Assembly: GCF_900217235.1 (NCBI RefSeq)
Contig: NZ_LT907975.1
Location: forward strand, 3,509,001 to 3,573,000
DNA from: Pseudodesulfovibrio profundus
Lineage (GTDB): Bacteria > Desulfobacterota > Desulfovibrionia > Desulfovibrionales > Desulfovibrionaceae
DNA: 64,000 bases
Reading direction: 5' to 3'
Shown: positions 50,596 to 60,703 of the stretch, piece by piece
Layout of the letters: each line of letters begins with the position of its first letter
Position numbering within the stretch: position 1 is the first letter of the stretch
Translations under genes and position numbers: made by a program
Notes under the pieces: generated by a model
Database searches by the model: none
Seen by the model: only the letters and a program-made list of their open reading frames with translations
Told to the model about the DNA's origin: nothing

Positions 50596-53058
50596 ATGCA
50601 GTTAACGCAGCTTTTCAAGCACTGGTCTTATCAGGTTTTCGCACCCGGCACCTTGTTGCGTCGAAAGTACGAGGCATTCAAGTCGCTGCTCAAGCACGAC
50701 GCCATCGCCCTTGAGCTTATCGCCGATCTTGAAGAGCTGTTTTATGGGGAGGTGCTGGCGGATCGACAACGGGCTAACCATCTTGCTGCCAAGCTCTCCG
50801 AGGCCGTGAGTATCATGGCCGGACAGTTGGTGGAGATGAATCCCACCGCGTACATGGATTTGCAGGAGTACTTCCGCAAGATCGATTTCTATGTCCGAAT
50901 GTCGCTGGAGCTTGAACAGCCTGAAGTCGGGCCGCCATATATCCTTTCTTTGGAAGATGCGGGGGCGTTCCCGCAACTGGCCGGAGGCAAGGCTTCCAAC
51001 CTCGGTCGTGCTTCAAAGGTGGAAGGCATGCCCGTACCCAAAGGGTTTGTGGTGACAGCCAATGCGTACAATTATTTCATCGATTACAACGGATTGAATG
51101 ACGGTATCGAGGAGTGCCTGCGACAGATGGTCGTGGGCGACCGCGACCTGTTGGCCCGACTGACACTGGAGGTGCAGGAGATGATCCTGGCCGGAGAGGT
51201 ACCCGAAGAGATCGCCCGTGGCATCCGCTTCGGTGTCTCCGAAATCATTTCCGGCGATGACCTGATCGCGGTTCGATCCAGTGCGTTGGCCGAAGATGGC
51301 GAGATTTCCTTTGCCGGTCAGTATGCCAGTGAACTCAACGTGCCCCCCAACGATGTCCTTGAAGCGTACAAGCGTGTTCTGGCGGGCAAGTATTGCCCCC
51401 GCGCCATTGCGTATCGAATTTCCAACGGCTTGACTGATCGCGACACGGCCATGGCAACACTGGTGCTGCCCATGGTCGATGCGGAGAATGCCGGTGTGGT
51501 TTACTCCAAGGACCCGGATTGTCGCGGTGGCAACACCATTGGCGTGTATGGTGTGCGTGGCCTTGGCGAGCATCTGGTGGACGGGTCGGTTTCTCCCGGC
51601 AAGGCGAACCTGAGCCGCGGTGAGAATCCGGCGCTTTCCCCGGAGTGCACCCCGGATACCAACGGCCTGCCCGGAGAAGAAACGCTGGTTCGTCTTGGTC
51701 GTCTGGCCATGCGTCTGGAAGAGGAGTTCGGCAAACCGCAGGATATCGAGTGGGCCGAGGATGTCACCGGCGAGCTGTATATTTTGCAGACCAGGCCACT
51801 TCAGGCTGAACGAGAAGAGGCTGAGACCACCTATGAGCCGCTGGAAGTCAAGCCCATGCAGGATGGTCTTGAACGAGCCTCCACCGGCGTAGGTTGCGGT
51901 GAAGTCTACTTTGCTCCCACCGGTGAATCCATTGCCCGGATACCCGAGGGAGCCGTTGTCGTCACCCCGTCCCTGAAACCCTCTTTACTGACATTCATTT
52001 CCAAAATGAGCGCGGTGATCTCGACCACCGGCAGTCGGGCAAGCCACTTTGCATCAGTGGCCCGCGAGACCGGTGTGCCGGTTCTGGTCGGCCAACTGGA
52101 TCAGGAGCTTGAAGCCGGACAGGTGGTGACTGTCGATGGAACCGGCGGTGCCATCTACGATGGCTGTGTCGAGGCGATTCTGACCCGTGCCCGGGGCGAG
52201 AAATTCATTCCACAGCGGGTCATCAAGCAATACGAGAAGGTCGTTCCCTATACGGTCAAACTCAATCTCACTGATCCCGAGGGTGATAATTTCAATCCCG
52301 AGGGGTGCCGCTCGCTGCATGATGTCGTGCGTTTTTGCCACGAGAAGGCTGTGGGCGAGATGTTCTCCATCGTCGATAAGCGTGGGCGTGGCATGTACGC
52401 AGCCAAACGGCTCAAGACCGATCTGCCGCTGGTCATGTACCTGCTCGATCTGGGCAAGGGGCTGTTCGACGGGTGTGAAAAGAACAAGCTGGTTTCGCCG
52501 CAGGATATCAAAAGTCGTCCCATGTGGGCGCTCTGGTACGGTTTGGCGGATTCGCGGGTCAAGTGGCCCGAGAAGCTGACCCACATGGACTGGGAGACCT
52601 TTGACAAGATGGCAGGCGGCATCTTCAGCTTTGATTCCAAGCTGCTGGCAAGCTACGGGCTGATCTCCGAGGACTACCTCCACCTGATGATCCGGTTCGG
52701 CTACCACTTCTCGGTGGTTGATACCATCTGCGGGCCGGATGCCGGTCGTAACTATATCAATTTCCGTTTCAAGGGTGGCGGGGCCGGTTTTGATCAGCGC
52801 CTGCTGCGTTTGCAGTTCATCCGCAAGGTTCTGGATGAGTATGGCTTTGAAACTGGTACACGGGGCGACATGATCGATGCGAAGGTCGCCAGAATAGACG
52901 AGAACACCACACGCAGACTGTTGGCCCGACTTGGTTACCTGATGGCTGTGACGCGACTCATGGACATGAGCATGCAGAACGAGGAACAGGTGGATCAGGA
53001 AGTGCAACGGTTCATGGACGCAGCGGAGCACAAAGATGTTCGGTTGGAAAAAGACTAA
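50596..53058 (+). CDS. PEP-synthase-like enzyme lacking the usual C-terminal barrel
   Basis: 820 residues. 1-112: helical region of no known type. About 113-400: pyruvate/PEP-dikinase ATP-grasp domain (AGAFPQLAGGKASNLGRASKVEGMPVPKGFVV, IAVRSSALAEDGEISFAGQYAS, DIEWAEDVTGELYILQTRPL). About 425-510: swivelling phosphohistidine domain with His484 in TGSRASHFASVARETGVPVLVG. The last ~300 residues are not the PEP-binding TIM barrel of PpsA/PPDK but an unassigned domain (HDVVRFCHEKAVGEMFSIVDKRGRG...). It probably phosphorylates something other than pyruvate. It sits in the sensor operon with a downstream phosphatase overlapping by 23 bases. Confidence 0.85.
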   Translation: MQLTQLFKHWSYQVFAPGTLLRRKYEAFKSLLKHDAIALELIADLEELFYGEVLADRQRANHLAAKLSEAVSIMAGQLVEMNPTAYMDLQEYFRKIDFYVRMSLELEQPEVGPPYILSLEDAGAFPQLAGGKASNLGRASKVEGMPVPKGFVVTANAYNYFIDYNGLNDGIEECLRQMVVGDRDLLARLTLEVQEMILAGEVPEEIARGIRFGVSEIISGDDLIAVRSSALAEDGEISFAGQYASELNVPPNDVLEAYKRVLAGKYCPRAIAYRISNGLTDRDTAMATLVLPMVDAENAGVVYSKDPDCRGGNTIGVYGVRGLGEHLVDGSVSPGKANLSRGENPALSPECTPDTNGLPGEETLVRLGRLAMRLEEEFGKPQDIEWAEDVTGELYILQTRPLQAEREEAETTYEPLEVKPMQDGLERASTGVGCGEVYFAPTGESIARIPEGAVVVTPSLKPSLLTFISKMSAVISTTGSRASHFASVARETGVPVLVGQLDQELEAGQVVTVDGTGGAIYDGCVEAILTRARGEKFIPQRVIKQYEKVVPYTVKLNLTDPEGDNFNPEGCRSLHDVVRFCHEKAVGEMFSIVDKRGRGMYAAKRLKTDLPLVMYLLDLGKGLFDGCEKNKLVSPQDIKSRPMWALWYGLADSRVKWPEKLTHMDWETFDKMAGGIFSFDSKLLASYGLISEDYLHLMIRFGYHFSVVDTICGPDAGRNYINFRFKGGGAGFDQRLLRLQFIRKVLDEYGFETGTRGDMIDAKVARIDENTTRRLLARLGYLMAVTRLMDMSMQNEEQVDQEVQRFMDAAEHKDVRLEKD

Positions 53059-54121
53059 AAAGAGTACGCCCTACCAGGTGACCTGGGTGACCGAGCAGCT
53101 TGGCGTTGGGCATGCCCCAATGAGCCATCCGCAGCTCGATGCCATCCGGGCTGAAGGGGTGGATGCCATCCTCAATCTCTGCGGTGAGTTTTGTGATCTG
53201 CATGAGATTGAAGAGGATGCCGGTTTTGAAGTCCACTATCTCCCCTTGGAGGATGAAGAAGCGCCCGGACTCATCGAGCTGGAGAAAGCCCTCGAATGGC
53301 TGGACGAAGCCATTTATCTGGGAAAGAAAGTGCTCATCCACTGTCGGCACGGCATCGGTCGGACCGGCACCGTGCTCAATGCCTACCTGCTGCGTCGCGG
53401 ATTGGGCCACAAACTTGCAGGCAAGGCCCTGAAAAAACTGAAAAGCAAACCGGCCAACTTCGTGCAGTGGCGCACAGTGCGAAAGTACGGCAAGAAATCC
53501 GGCATGCTCAGTGTTCGTGAGCCTTCGCTGGAGTTCAAGCGGCTGGTGGACCTTGCCCCGTTTTTCAATGATTATTGCGAACTGGTGGAACGACTGGAGG
53601 AACAGGTCGGTTCCAAGCGTCAGGGGTTGGCCTGCGGATTGGACAACGCCTCCTGCTGTACCACGCCGGTCCGTTTGACACTGGTCGAGGCTGTCCACAT
53701 CAGTCATCGCATCAATACCGAACTCTCCTGCAAAAACAGACTGGCCCTGATCGAGCGGGCCGTGGAAACGGCGCAGGCTGAACGCCGTACGGCCTCGGCC
53801 ATGCAGACCAATGCCGAAGGGGACGAGTTCTGTCTGTCCGAAGCCGGGGCCGTTTGTCCGCTGCTGGAAGAAGGGCAGTGTTTGCTCTTTGACCATCGCC
53901 CCCTCCAGTGCCGCGCCTTTGCGCAGGACCATTCTCAGGATGGGGACCTGTGGGAGCGGTTGCTCACGCCTGCTCTGTCCAAGATTTCTGCCGAAATATG
54001 GTTTGCCTACACCGGCTCCATGGCCGATGACATGCCGGTCTTCCCCCTGCCTGATGTGGTTTCCGGAAAATTCATGGAAACCATTTTCAAAATGATGATG
54101 CAGCAGGGCCTGGATTCCTGA
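53036..54121 (+). CDS. Dual-specificity phosphatase fused to a YkgJ-type cysteine domain
   Basis: 361 residues; start ATG 53036 overlaps the end of the preceding gene by 23 bases. N-terminal half: dual-specificity/protein-tyrosine phosphatase with HCRHGIGRTG (nucleophile Cys103, Arg109) and the general-acid loop around YLPLEDEEAPG. C-terminal half from about residue 200: cysteine pattern CGLDNASCC, then CLSEAGAVCPLLEEGQCLLFDHRPLQCRAF, as in the YkgJ (CxxCxxCC, zinc/iron-chelating) family. The fusion joins phosphate removal with a metal-binding module and fits the metal/redox theme of the kinase in the same operon. Confidence 0.88.
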   Translation: MFGWKKTKKSTPYQVTWVTEQLGVGHAPMSHPQLDAIRAEGVDAILNLCGEFCDLHEIEEDAGFEVHYLPLEDEEAPGLIELEKALEWLDEAIYLGKKVLIHCRHGIGRTGTVLNAYLLRRGLGHKLAGKALKKLKSKPANFVQWRTVRKYGKKSGMLSVREPSLEFKRLVDLAPFFNDYCELVERLEEQVGSKRQGLACGLDNASCCTTPVRLTLVEAVHISHRINTELSCKNRLALIERAVETAQAERRTASAMQTNAEGDEFCLSEAGAVCPLLEEGQCLLFDHRPLQCRAFAQDHSQDGDLWERLLTPALSKISAEIWFAYTGSMADDMPVFPLPDVVSGKFMETIFKMMMQQGLDS

Positions 54122-54420
54122 CCCTGCCGTTGTTTCGTTCAGACGGAGCACAGTCCTTTTCATCCTACATACCAGCTCTCTTTCCTTCTGTTCCATCAGT
54201 GACGGATATTCTTCCGTATGATGCCTGTCTTTTGTTGATATAAACTTACAACATGTGCCAAGGTAATAGGCAAATCTCTGTCGGTTGTTCTGAGAACAAA
54301 TGATGGCGGTTTTCAGCATGATATGACCGTGCATCGAAACGTTTGCGCAAACGTTTCGATGTATGCTAGACGGGAAAAAGTTGATCACGTAACGGGCGCC
54401 ATGCGTCAGGGAGCGACTCC
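54122..54420. other. Control region of the ribose operon
   Basis: Non-coding. The left 200 bases hold nothing I can name. The right part has the large palindrome at 54333-54360 and a -10-like TATGCT at 54363-54368, which is shortly before the rbsD ATG at 54421. Confidence 0.6.
54333..54360. promoter_or_regulatory. RbsR operator (long LacI-type palindrome)
   Basis: A perfect 28-base palindrome. Each half contains GAAACGTTTG, the LacI/RbsR-type half-operator. Its centre TTTGCGCAAA lets two overlapping operator dyads be drawn. Next to it TATGCT (54363) is a -10 candidate, so bound RbsR would block transcription of rbsDACBKR. Confidence 0.85.
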
Positions 54421-54840
54421 ATGAAAAAAGCGAAGCTTATCAACTCGGGCATATCCTACATTGTTTCCACCATGGGCCATGGTGACGGGATCACTGTTTG
54501 CGATGCGGGTCTGCCGATTCCAGGCTCGACACAGCGAATTGATCTGGCAGTGACTCGTGGCATCCCCTCGTTCATGGAAACGGTCAAGGCCATTGCTTCG
54601 GAGCTGGAAATCGAAGGCGTTGAAATGGCCGAGGAGTTCAAGGAGAAAAGCCCTGAACTGCATCGGGAGCTGCTTGTCTTTCTGGAAACGATCGCTGACG
54701 AACGAGGCAAGCCAGTGTTGATTTCCTATATCCCCCATGAAGAATTCAAGGCCAACACCGAGAAATCCCTGGCCGTTGTGCGCACCGGCGAGTGCACGCC
54801 TTTTGCCAATGTGACCCTCAAGTCCGGCGTTGTCTTTTAG
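54421..54840 (+). CDS. rbsD: D-ribose pyranase RbsD
   Basis: 139 residues, RbsD/FucU length. Begins [24 protein letters not shown] (catalytic His of the family) and has the [22 protein letters not shown] block. It interconverts the pyranose and furanose forms of ribose so RbsK can act. First gene of the operon, ten bases before rbsA. Confidence 0.93.
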   Translation: MKKAKLINSGISYIVSTMGHGDGITVCDAGLPIPGSTQRIDLAVTRGIPSFMETVKAIASELEIEGVEMAEEFKEKSPELHRELLVFLETIADERGKPVLISYIPHEEFKANTEKSLAVVRTGECTPFANVTLKSGVVF

Positions 54841-54850
54841 GAGACCTGTC

Positions 54851-56356
54851 ATGGAGGAACTGCTCAGGCTTGACGGCATTGAAAAGTCCTTTCCGGGCGT
54901 CAAGGCGCTTGATCGCGTCAATCTTCGGGTCGAGGCTGGGCGCGTCATGGCACTTGTCGGGGAGAATGGCGCGGGGAAATCGACCCTCATGAAAGTGCTG
55001 ACCGGCATCTACCAACGTGACGCCGGAACCATCACCTACCTCGGTAAGGAACGACAGTTCGCTGGCCCTCGTGATTCCCAGCAGGCTGGTATCTCCATCA
55101 TCCATCAGGAGCTGAATCTGCTCCCGGAACTCTCCATAGCGGAAAACATCTTCCTTGGTCGCGAACCATCAGGATTCGCGGGCCGTATCCATTGGAAAGC
55201 AATGTACAAGCAGGCGGATGCGCTTCTGGCTCGGCTCGGTGTTTCCCGCTCATCACGCACACGCCTGGGCGATCTGTCCATCGGTGAGCAGCAGATGGTG
55301 GAAATCGCCAAGGCGCTCTCTTTCGAGAGTCGGGTCATCATCATGGATGAACCCACCGACACCCTGACCGATACCGAAACCGAGGCGCTGCATGGCGTTA
55401 TCAGGGAGTTGCGGGATTCGGGACGTGGCATCGTGTACATTTCGCATCGGCTCAAGGAAATATTTGAAATCTGCGACGACGTAACCGTACTGCGTGACGG
55501 CAATTTCATCGGAGAAGCGCCGGTTGCCGATATGGATGAGGAAGCGTTGATCGAGATGATGGTCGGACGCCGACTGGAGGAGCAGTACCCGCGAGTCGAG
55601 GTCACTCCCGGCCGATTCAGCCTGGAGGTCACCGATCTGGTCGGGCCGCGTCTGGATTCGGTTTCCATGGCCGTGCGCGAAGGCGAGATTCTCGGTGTGT
55701 CCGGGCTGATGGGCGCTGGGCGGACCGAATTGATGAAGGCCGTGTTCGGCGCACATCCCATTGAATCCGGCTCGGTTTCCATGTTTGGCGAGCCGGTTCG
55801 CATCCGGTCGCCCAAGGATGCCCTTGAAGCCGGGATTGCCTACATCAGCGAAGATCGCAAGCGGGATGGTCTGATTCTCGGCATGTCGGTGCAAAAGAAC
55901 ATGACTTTGGCTGCACTGAAAATGTTCTCCACTCCCACCGGTCATCTTCGGGCGGCCATGGAGTGTGAAGCTGCATCCGGCTATGTGGCGGCGTTCAATA
56001 TTCGTACTCCCTCCCTACGGCAGCAGGTCGGCAATCTTTCGGGCGGCAATCAGCAGAAGGTCGCCATTGCCAAGGGGCTTATGGATCGCCCGCGTGTGCT
56101 GATCCTAGATGAACCGACCCGCGGGGTGGATGTGGGGGCCAAAAAGGAAATCTATCAGCTCATCAATCGCTTCAAGAGCGAGGGCATGAGCATCATTCTC
56201 GTCTCTTCGGAAATGCCGGAAATTCTGGGCATGAGCGATCGCATAATCGTTATGCACGAAGGGCGTGTACGCGGTGAATTCACGGCCGGAGAGGCCGATC
56301 AGGAAACACTCATGGCCTGTGCTATCGGCAGGGCGCAGGAGGAGGCTCGGGCATGA
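54851..56356 (+). CDS. rbsA: Ribose ABC transporter ATPase RbsA
   Basis: 501 residues from ATG 54851, the family length; the frame extends to 54830 over rbsD. Two ABC domains: first with Walker [10 protein letters not shown], signature DLSIGEQQM and Walker B IIMDEPT; second with a degenerate Walker A region around [11 protein letters not shown], signature LSGGNQQK and [17 protein letters not shown]. Energises ribose uptake with RbsC and RbsB. The stop overlaps rbsC (ATGA). Confidence 0.95.
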   Translation: MEELLRLDGIEKSFPGVKALDRVNLRVEAGRVMALVGENGAGKSTLMKVLTGIYQRDAGTITYLGKERQFAGPRDSQQAGISIIHQELNLLPELSIAENIFLGREPSGFAGRIHWKAMYKQADALLARLGVSRSSRTRLGDLSIGEQQMVEIAKALSFESRVIIMDEPTDTLTDTETEALHGVIRELRDSGRGIVYISHRLKEIFEICDDVTVLRDGNFIGEAPVADMDEEALIEMMVGRRLEEQYPRVEVTPGRFSLEVTDLVGPRLDSVSMAVREGEILGVSGLMGAGRTELMKAVFGAHPIESGSVSMFGEPVRIRSPKDALEAGIAYISEDRKRDGLILGMSVQKNMTLAALKMFSTPTGHLRAAMECEAASGYVAAFNIRTPSLRQQVGNLSGGNQQKVAIAKGLMDRPRVLILDEPTRGVDVGAKKEIYQLINRFKSEGMSIILVSSEMPEILGMSDRIIVMHEGRVRGEFTAGEADQETLMACAIGRAQEEARA

Positions 56357-57324
56357 GCGCAGACAAGGCAGATATGGGGAAGCAGCGTGTCTCCCTCAAG
56401 CAGCGGTTGATTCAGCAGAAAACCCTCATCGCCCTCGTGGTGATGATCATCGTGGTTTCCTTTCTCAACCCCAATTTCTTCACCACAGGCAATATCCTCA
56501 ATATTTTGCGGCAGACGGCCATCAACGCCATCATGGCCGTGGGCATGACCATGGTCATCCTCACCGCCGGAATCGACCTCTCGGTCGGTTCGGTGCTGGC
56601 CCTGTGCGGCGCCATCGGAGCCAGTCTTATCGCGGCGGAGATGCCGGTTGTGGTGGCCGTGGGCGCGGCCCTTGGTGCCGGAGCCCTGCTTGGTGCCGCT
56701 TCGGGCGTGGTCATAGCAAAGGGCAAGGTGCAGGCGTTCATCGCCACCCTTGTCTCAATGACTTTGGTACGTGGCCTGACGCTCGTCTATACGGATGGTC
56801 GTCCCATCTCCACCGGCTTCACCGATGTGGCGGATGCGTTTTCGTTCATCGGCACAGGCTACGTGCTCGGTGTGCCGGTTCCCATCTGGATCATGGCAAT
56901 CACCTTTGGCGGGGCGTGGTACCTGCTCAATCACACTCGCCTCGGGCGCTACATTTATGCCCTTGGTGGCAATGAGGAAGCGTCCAAACTTTCCGGTATC
57001 AATGTCGACTCGATCAAGATCACGGTCTACGCCATAGCCGGTTTTCTGTCCGCACTATCGGGCCTGATCGTCACCTCGCGCCTGTCTTCGGCCCAGCCAA
57101 CGGCAGGGTATGGATACGAGCTGGATGCCATTGCCGCGGTCGTGCTTGGCGGCACGTCGCTCATGGGAGGCAAGGGAACCATCATGGGAACCCTGCTTGG
57201 CGCACTTATTATTGGATTTTTGAATAATGCACTGAATTTGCTTGATGTATCTTCCTATTATCAGATGATAGCGAAAGCGCTGGTCATTCTGTTAGCGGTC
57301 CTGGTGGATACGAAGAGCAAGTAG
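56353..57324 (+). CDS. rbsC: Ribose ABC transporter permease RbsC
   Basis: 323 residues with about ten membrane segments, BPD_transp_2 type: [68 protein letters not shown] (the EAA-like coupling loop), and [22 protein letters not shown]. Overlaps rbsA at its start. Confidence 0.95.
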   Translation: MSADKADMGKQRVSLKQRLIQQKTLIALVVMIIVVSFLNPNFFTTGNILNILRQTAINAIMAVGMTMVILTAGIDLSVGSVLALCGAIGASLIAAEMPVVVAVGAALGAGALLGAASGVVIAKGKVQAFIATLVSMTLVRGLTLVYTDGRPISTGFTDVADAFSFIGTGYVLGVPVPIWIMAITFGGAWYLLNHTRLGRYIYALGGNEEASKLSGINVDSIKITVYAIAGFLSALSGLIVTSRLSSAQPTAGYGYELDAIAAVVLGGTSLMGGKGTIMGTLLGALIIGFLNNALNLLDVSSYYQMIAKALVILLAVLVDTKSK

Positions 57325-57345
57325 ATACAACGCAAGGAGTATAGG

Positions 57346-58221
57346 ATGAAAAAACTCATGACTCTCGCCATGGCATTGGTCCTGTCTCTGGCGCTGGGCG
57401 TATCCGCCCATGCCAAGGACACCATCGCACTGGTCGTATCCACCCTGAACAACCCCTTCTTCGTCACCCTCAAGGACGGTGCCGTACAGAAGGCGGAAGA
57501 GATGGGATACGACATCATCGTGCTGGATTCCCAAAACGACCCGTCCAAAGAGTTGGCCAACGTGGAAGACCTCACGGTGCGTGGCGTCAAGGCCATTCTC
57601 ATCAACCCCACTGATTCGGATGCCGTTTCCAACGCCATTCGCCTGATCAATGGCGCGAACATCCCGGTTCTGACTCTGGATCGTGGCGCAACTCGCGGCA
57701 AGGTCGCTTCCCACATCGCTTCCGACAACGTTGCCGGTGGCAAGATGGCTGGTGACTTCATGGCGGAAAAGCTTGGCAAGAACGCCAAGGTCATCCAGCT
57801 TGAAGGTCTGGCCGGTACTTCCGCTGCCCGCGATCGCGGTGCCGGATTCGCCAAGGCTGTCGAGGCCAACGGCTTCAACGTGCTGGCTTCCCAGCCTGCC
57901 GACTTCGACCGCACCAAGGGCTTGAACGTCATGGAAAACCTGCTCGCCAATCACGGTGATGTGCAGGGCGTCTTCGCTCAGAACGACGAAATGGCTCTGG
58001 GTGCGCTTCGTGCATTGCAGGCAGCCGGTAAAGATGTCGTGGTTGTCGGTTTCGACGGCACCGATGACGGTGTTGCTGCTGTAAAACGTGGCGAAATGGC
58101 CGGTACCATTGCCCAGCAGCCCGCTCTGATCGGTGCCCTCGGCGTGGAAACCGCCGACAAGGTGCTCAAGGGCGAAAAGGTGAACGAGTACATTCCGGTT
58201 CCCCTGATGGTCGTAAAGTAA
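57346..58221 (+). CDS. rbsB: Ribose-binding protein RbsB
   Basis: 291 residues. Signal peptide [23 protein letters not shown]. Type 1 periplasmic-binding fold: [88 protein letters not shown]. It captures ribose for RbsAC. A terminator (58235) follows but rbsK continues the operon after it. Confidence 0.96.
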   Translation: MKKLMTLAMALVLSLALGVSAHAKDTIALVVSTLNNPFFVTLKDGAVQKAEEMGYDIIVLDSQNDPSKELANVEDLTVRGVKAILINPTDSDAVSNAIRLINGANIPVLTLDRGATRGKVASHIASDNVAGGKMAGDFMAEKLGKNAKVIQLEGLAGTSAARDRGAGFAKAVEANGFNVLASQPADFDRTKGLNVMENLLANHGDVQGVFAQNDEMALGALRALQAAGKDVVVVGFDGTDDGVAAVKRGEMAGTIAQQPALIGALGVETADKVLKGEKVNEYIPVPLMVVK

Positions 58222-58234
58222 CACGTGTATCAAG

Positions 58235-58264
58235 GACGCACCGGCGTGTTTCGGTGCGTCTTTT
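58235..58264 (+). terminator. Internal terminator between rbsB and rbsK
   Basis: GACGCACCG (58235-58243), loop, CGGTGCGTC (58252-58260), TTTTCC. It would lower rbsK/rbsR message relative to the transporter genes. Confidence 0.85.
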
Positions 58265-58285
58265 CCTCTTTCCCCGGAGAATCTC

Positions 58286-59209
58286 ATGGCATCGAAGAAG
58301 CTCATTGTTCTTGGCAGCGTCAACGCTGACCATGTCCTGCAGGTGGACAGCTTTCCGCGCCCCGGCGAAACCGTGACTGGGCATGGATACAAGGTGCTTC
58401 CCGGTGGCAAGGGGGCCAATCAGGCCGTTGCCGCTGCCCGTTTGGGGGGCGAGGTGGGCTTTGTGGCATGCGTGGGCGATGATGATTTCGGTTCTCGCAT
58501 GATCAAGGCGTTTAGGGATGACGGCATGGATACGCGGGCTGTGATGGCTGTCCCGGACATGCCCACAGGCGTTGCGCTCATTCAGGTGGCTGCCAATGGC
58601 GAAAATTCCATTGCCATTGCCGCCGAAGCCAATGCGTCCCTGACCGTTGAAGCACTGGAGCAGCACCTTGAGTACCTTGGGGGCGCAGGGATGCTGCTGA
58701 TGCAGTTGGAATCGCCCATTGAGACCGTGGAACTGGCGGCCAGAACCGTTGCTTCGGCAGGGGGCAAGGTGGTGTTGAATCCGGCCCCGGCACAGCCTCT
58801 GTCTGATGACCTGCTGTTCAATCTGGCAATGATCACCCCCAATGAAACCGAAGCCGAAGTGCTGACGGGCGTCACTGTCTCAGACGAAGACTCGGCCCGA
58901 CAAGCTGCTGATATTTTACATGGAAAGGGTATCGAAACCGTGATAATCACCCTCGGCGCACAGGGTGCGTATTGCAGCGGTCCTGACGGCGCACAGCTCA
59001 TCACCGGTTTTTCGGTGAAGGCCACGGATACCACGGCTGCGGGGGATACCTTCAACGGTGGGCTGGTGGTTGCCTTGCAGGAAGGCAAGGCCATGGATGA
59101 CGCCATCCGTTTTGCCCATGCAGCGGCAGCGATCTCCGTGACGCGCCTCGGTGCGCAGACCTCCATCCCGAACAGGGGTGAAGTCGAAGAATTTCTGACC
59201 AACAACTAG
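58286..59209 (+). CDS. rbsK: Ribokinase RbsK
   Basis: 307 residues, PfkB fold: LGSVNADHVLQVDSFPRPGETVTG at the N-terminus, GGKGANQAVAAARLGG substrate site, and C-terminal DTTAAGDTFNGGLVVALQEG with the catalytic Asp in AAGDTF. Phosphorylates ribose at C5 with ATP. Follows rbsB by 64 bases and precedes rbsR by five bases. Confidence 0.95.
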   Translation: MASKKLIVLGSVNADHVLQVDSFPRPGETVTGHGYKVLPGGKGANQAVAAARLGGEVGFVACVGDDDFGSRMIKAFRDDGMDTRAVMAVPDMPTGVALIQVAANGENSIAIAAEANASLTVEALEQHLEYLGGAGMLLMQLESPIETVELAARTVASAGGKVVLNPAPAQPLSDDLLFNLAMITPNETEAEVLTGVTVSDEDSARQAADILHGKGIETVIITLGAQGAYCSGPDGAQLITGFSVKATDTTAAGDTFNGGLVVALQEGKAMDDAIRFAHAAAAISVTRLGAQTSIPNRGEVEEFLTNN

Positions 59210-59214
59210 CGATC

Positions 59215-60216
59215 ATGGCAACTATCAAGGACGTGGCAAAACTGGCAGGCGTGTCGACATCAACGGTGTCCCATGTGCTGAACAAAACCCGATTCGTGCG
59301 TGAGGAAACGTGCGACCGGGTGCTGCACGCCGTACGCGAGTTGAACTACCGTCCTTCATCCATCGCGAGGTCGCTCAAGGTGCAACGCACCAACACCCTC
59401 GGCATGCTGGTCACGGCCAGCCGAAATCCGTTCTTCGCCGAAATAGTCCACGAGGTGGAGCGGCGCTGTTACGAGCGGGGGTACACGTTGTTTCTTTCCA
59501 ATACCGAAGGCGACATCCACCGCATGGAAACCAATCTGTCGGCGCTGGAAGAGAAACGCGTGGACGGGCTGCTGCTCCTGTGCAGCGAGGTCAATGACGA
59601 CATCATCAGCCTGCTCGAAGCGGATCGCAGTGTGCCGATCATGGTCTTCGATTGGGGCCCGGAATCCGATAACGTGGATCGCATCTACGACAACTCACCG
59701 GCTGGAGGTGCTCTGGCCACCAGACATCTCATCGAGATGGGCCACACCCGCATCGGATGCGTGACCGGACCGCTCAAGCGGCGTTCGGCAAAGGAGCGAC
59801 TGGGCGCGTTTCGTCAGGCCATGGAAGAGGCCGGGCTTGATGTTCGTGAGGAATGGATCGTCGAAGGCGATTATGATTGCTCGGGCGGTGTCAAAGCCAT
59901 GGGAACGCTGGCGGCATTGCAGGAGCGGCCCGAAGCCGTGTTTGCCTGCAATGACATGATGGCTCTGGGGATGATCAGTCAGGCCGCCCGACTGGGAATC
60001 CGGGTTCCCGAGGATATGTCGCTGGTTGGCTATGACGATATCTACATCTCTCAATACACGGTTCCGGCGCTGACCACCGTGCATCAACCCAAAAGCCGTA
60101 TTGCGGCCATGGCCGTTGATACGCTCATTGATCGACTCGACTCTAAGCGGACCAAAGGCGAGATCATCCGTATCGAACCACGACTGGTCGAGCGTGAATC
60201 GGTGCGTCGGGTGTAA
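59215..60216 (+). CDS. rbsR: LacI-family ribose repressor RbsR
   Basis: 333 residues. HTH: ATIKDVAKLAGVSTSTVSHVLNKTRFV; ligand domain NTLGMLVTASRNPFFAEIVHEVERRCYERGYTLFLSNTEG. Last gene of the rbs operon. It is expected to bind the palindrome at 54333-54360 and be released by ribose or a phosphorylated derivative. The position at the end of the operon matches E. coli. Confidence 0.93.
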   Translation: MATIKDVAKLAGVSTSTVSHVLNKTRFVREETCDRVLHAVRELNYRPSSIARSLKVQRTNTLGMLVTASRNPFFAEIVHEVERRCYERGYTLFLSNTEGDIHRMETNLSALEEKRVDGLLLLCSEVNDDIISLLEADRSVPIMVFDWGPESDNVDRIYDNSPAGGALATRHLIEMGHTRIGCVTGPLKRRSAKERLGAFRQAMEEAGLDVREEWIVEGDYDCSGGVKAMGTLAALQERPEAVFACNDMMALGMISQAARLGIRVPEDMSLVGYDDIYISQYTVPALTTVHQPKSRIAAMAVDTLIDRLDSKRTKGEIIRIEPRLVERESVRRV

Positions 60217-60221
60217 TTCGG

Positions 60222-60533
60222 CTATCCGCTCCATCCGAACAGTTTCATGTCGATCTGCCCCTCGGGGCTGACCTCGACTCCCTCCATTTCCAGTAGTTCC
60301 TTCTGCCGCGCAAAACCTTGATGTTGGGCCAGTGATATCCGGCCTTGCTTGTTGACCACCCGATGCCAGGGCAGCCCGTGTTTGCGTGACGAGGAGTGCA
60401 GGATGCGCACGACCTGCCGTGCGGCACGAGGACTGCCTGCCAAAGCAGCCACAGCGCCGTACGAGGTGACGCGACCTTTGGGAATCGAAAGGATTGTGTC
60501 GATGACCTTCTGGGTAAATGGAGCGATGGGCAT
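60222..60533 (-). CDS. Alkyltransferase-like protein (ATL, MGMT without the cysteine)
   Basis: 103 residues, only the C-terminal MGMT DNA-binding domain: YGAVAALAGSPRAARQVVRIL and LPWHRVVNKQGRISLA. The active-site PCHR Cys of true O6-methylguanine transferases is Trp (PWHRV). It should bind O6-alkylguanine and flag it for nucleotide excision repair rather than repair it. It is convergent with rbsR, six bases away. Confidence 0.88.
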   Translation of the reverse strand: MPIAPFTQKVIDTILSIPKGRVTSYGAVAALAGSPRAARQVVRILHSSSRKHGLPWHRVVNKQGRISLAQHQGFARQKELLEMEGVEVSPEGQIDMKLFGWSG

Positions 60534-60703
60534 CGTCGGAACCTATCACTTTTACTGATCATAGACCATAACCAGTCGGGCATGGAACAGAGTACTATTA
60601 TCCTGCTTGCGAACTTTTACTATGCTCTATATGTTTGTCCGGCTTGTCGGAAGGGCGCATGCCCACTTTTGGATGAAGAGAACTCAAACCCGTTGGATTG
60701 AAC

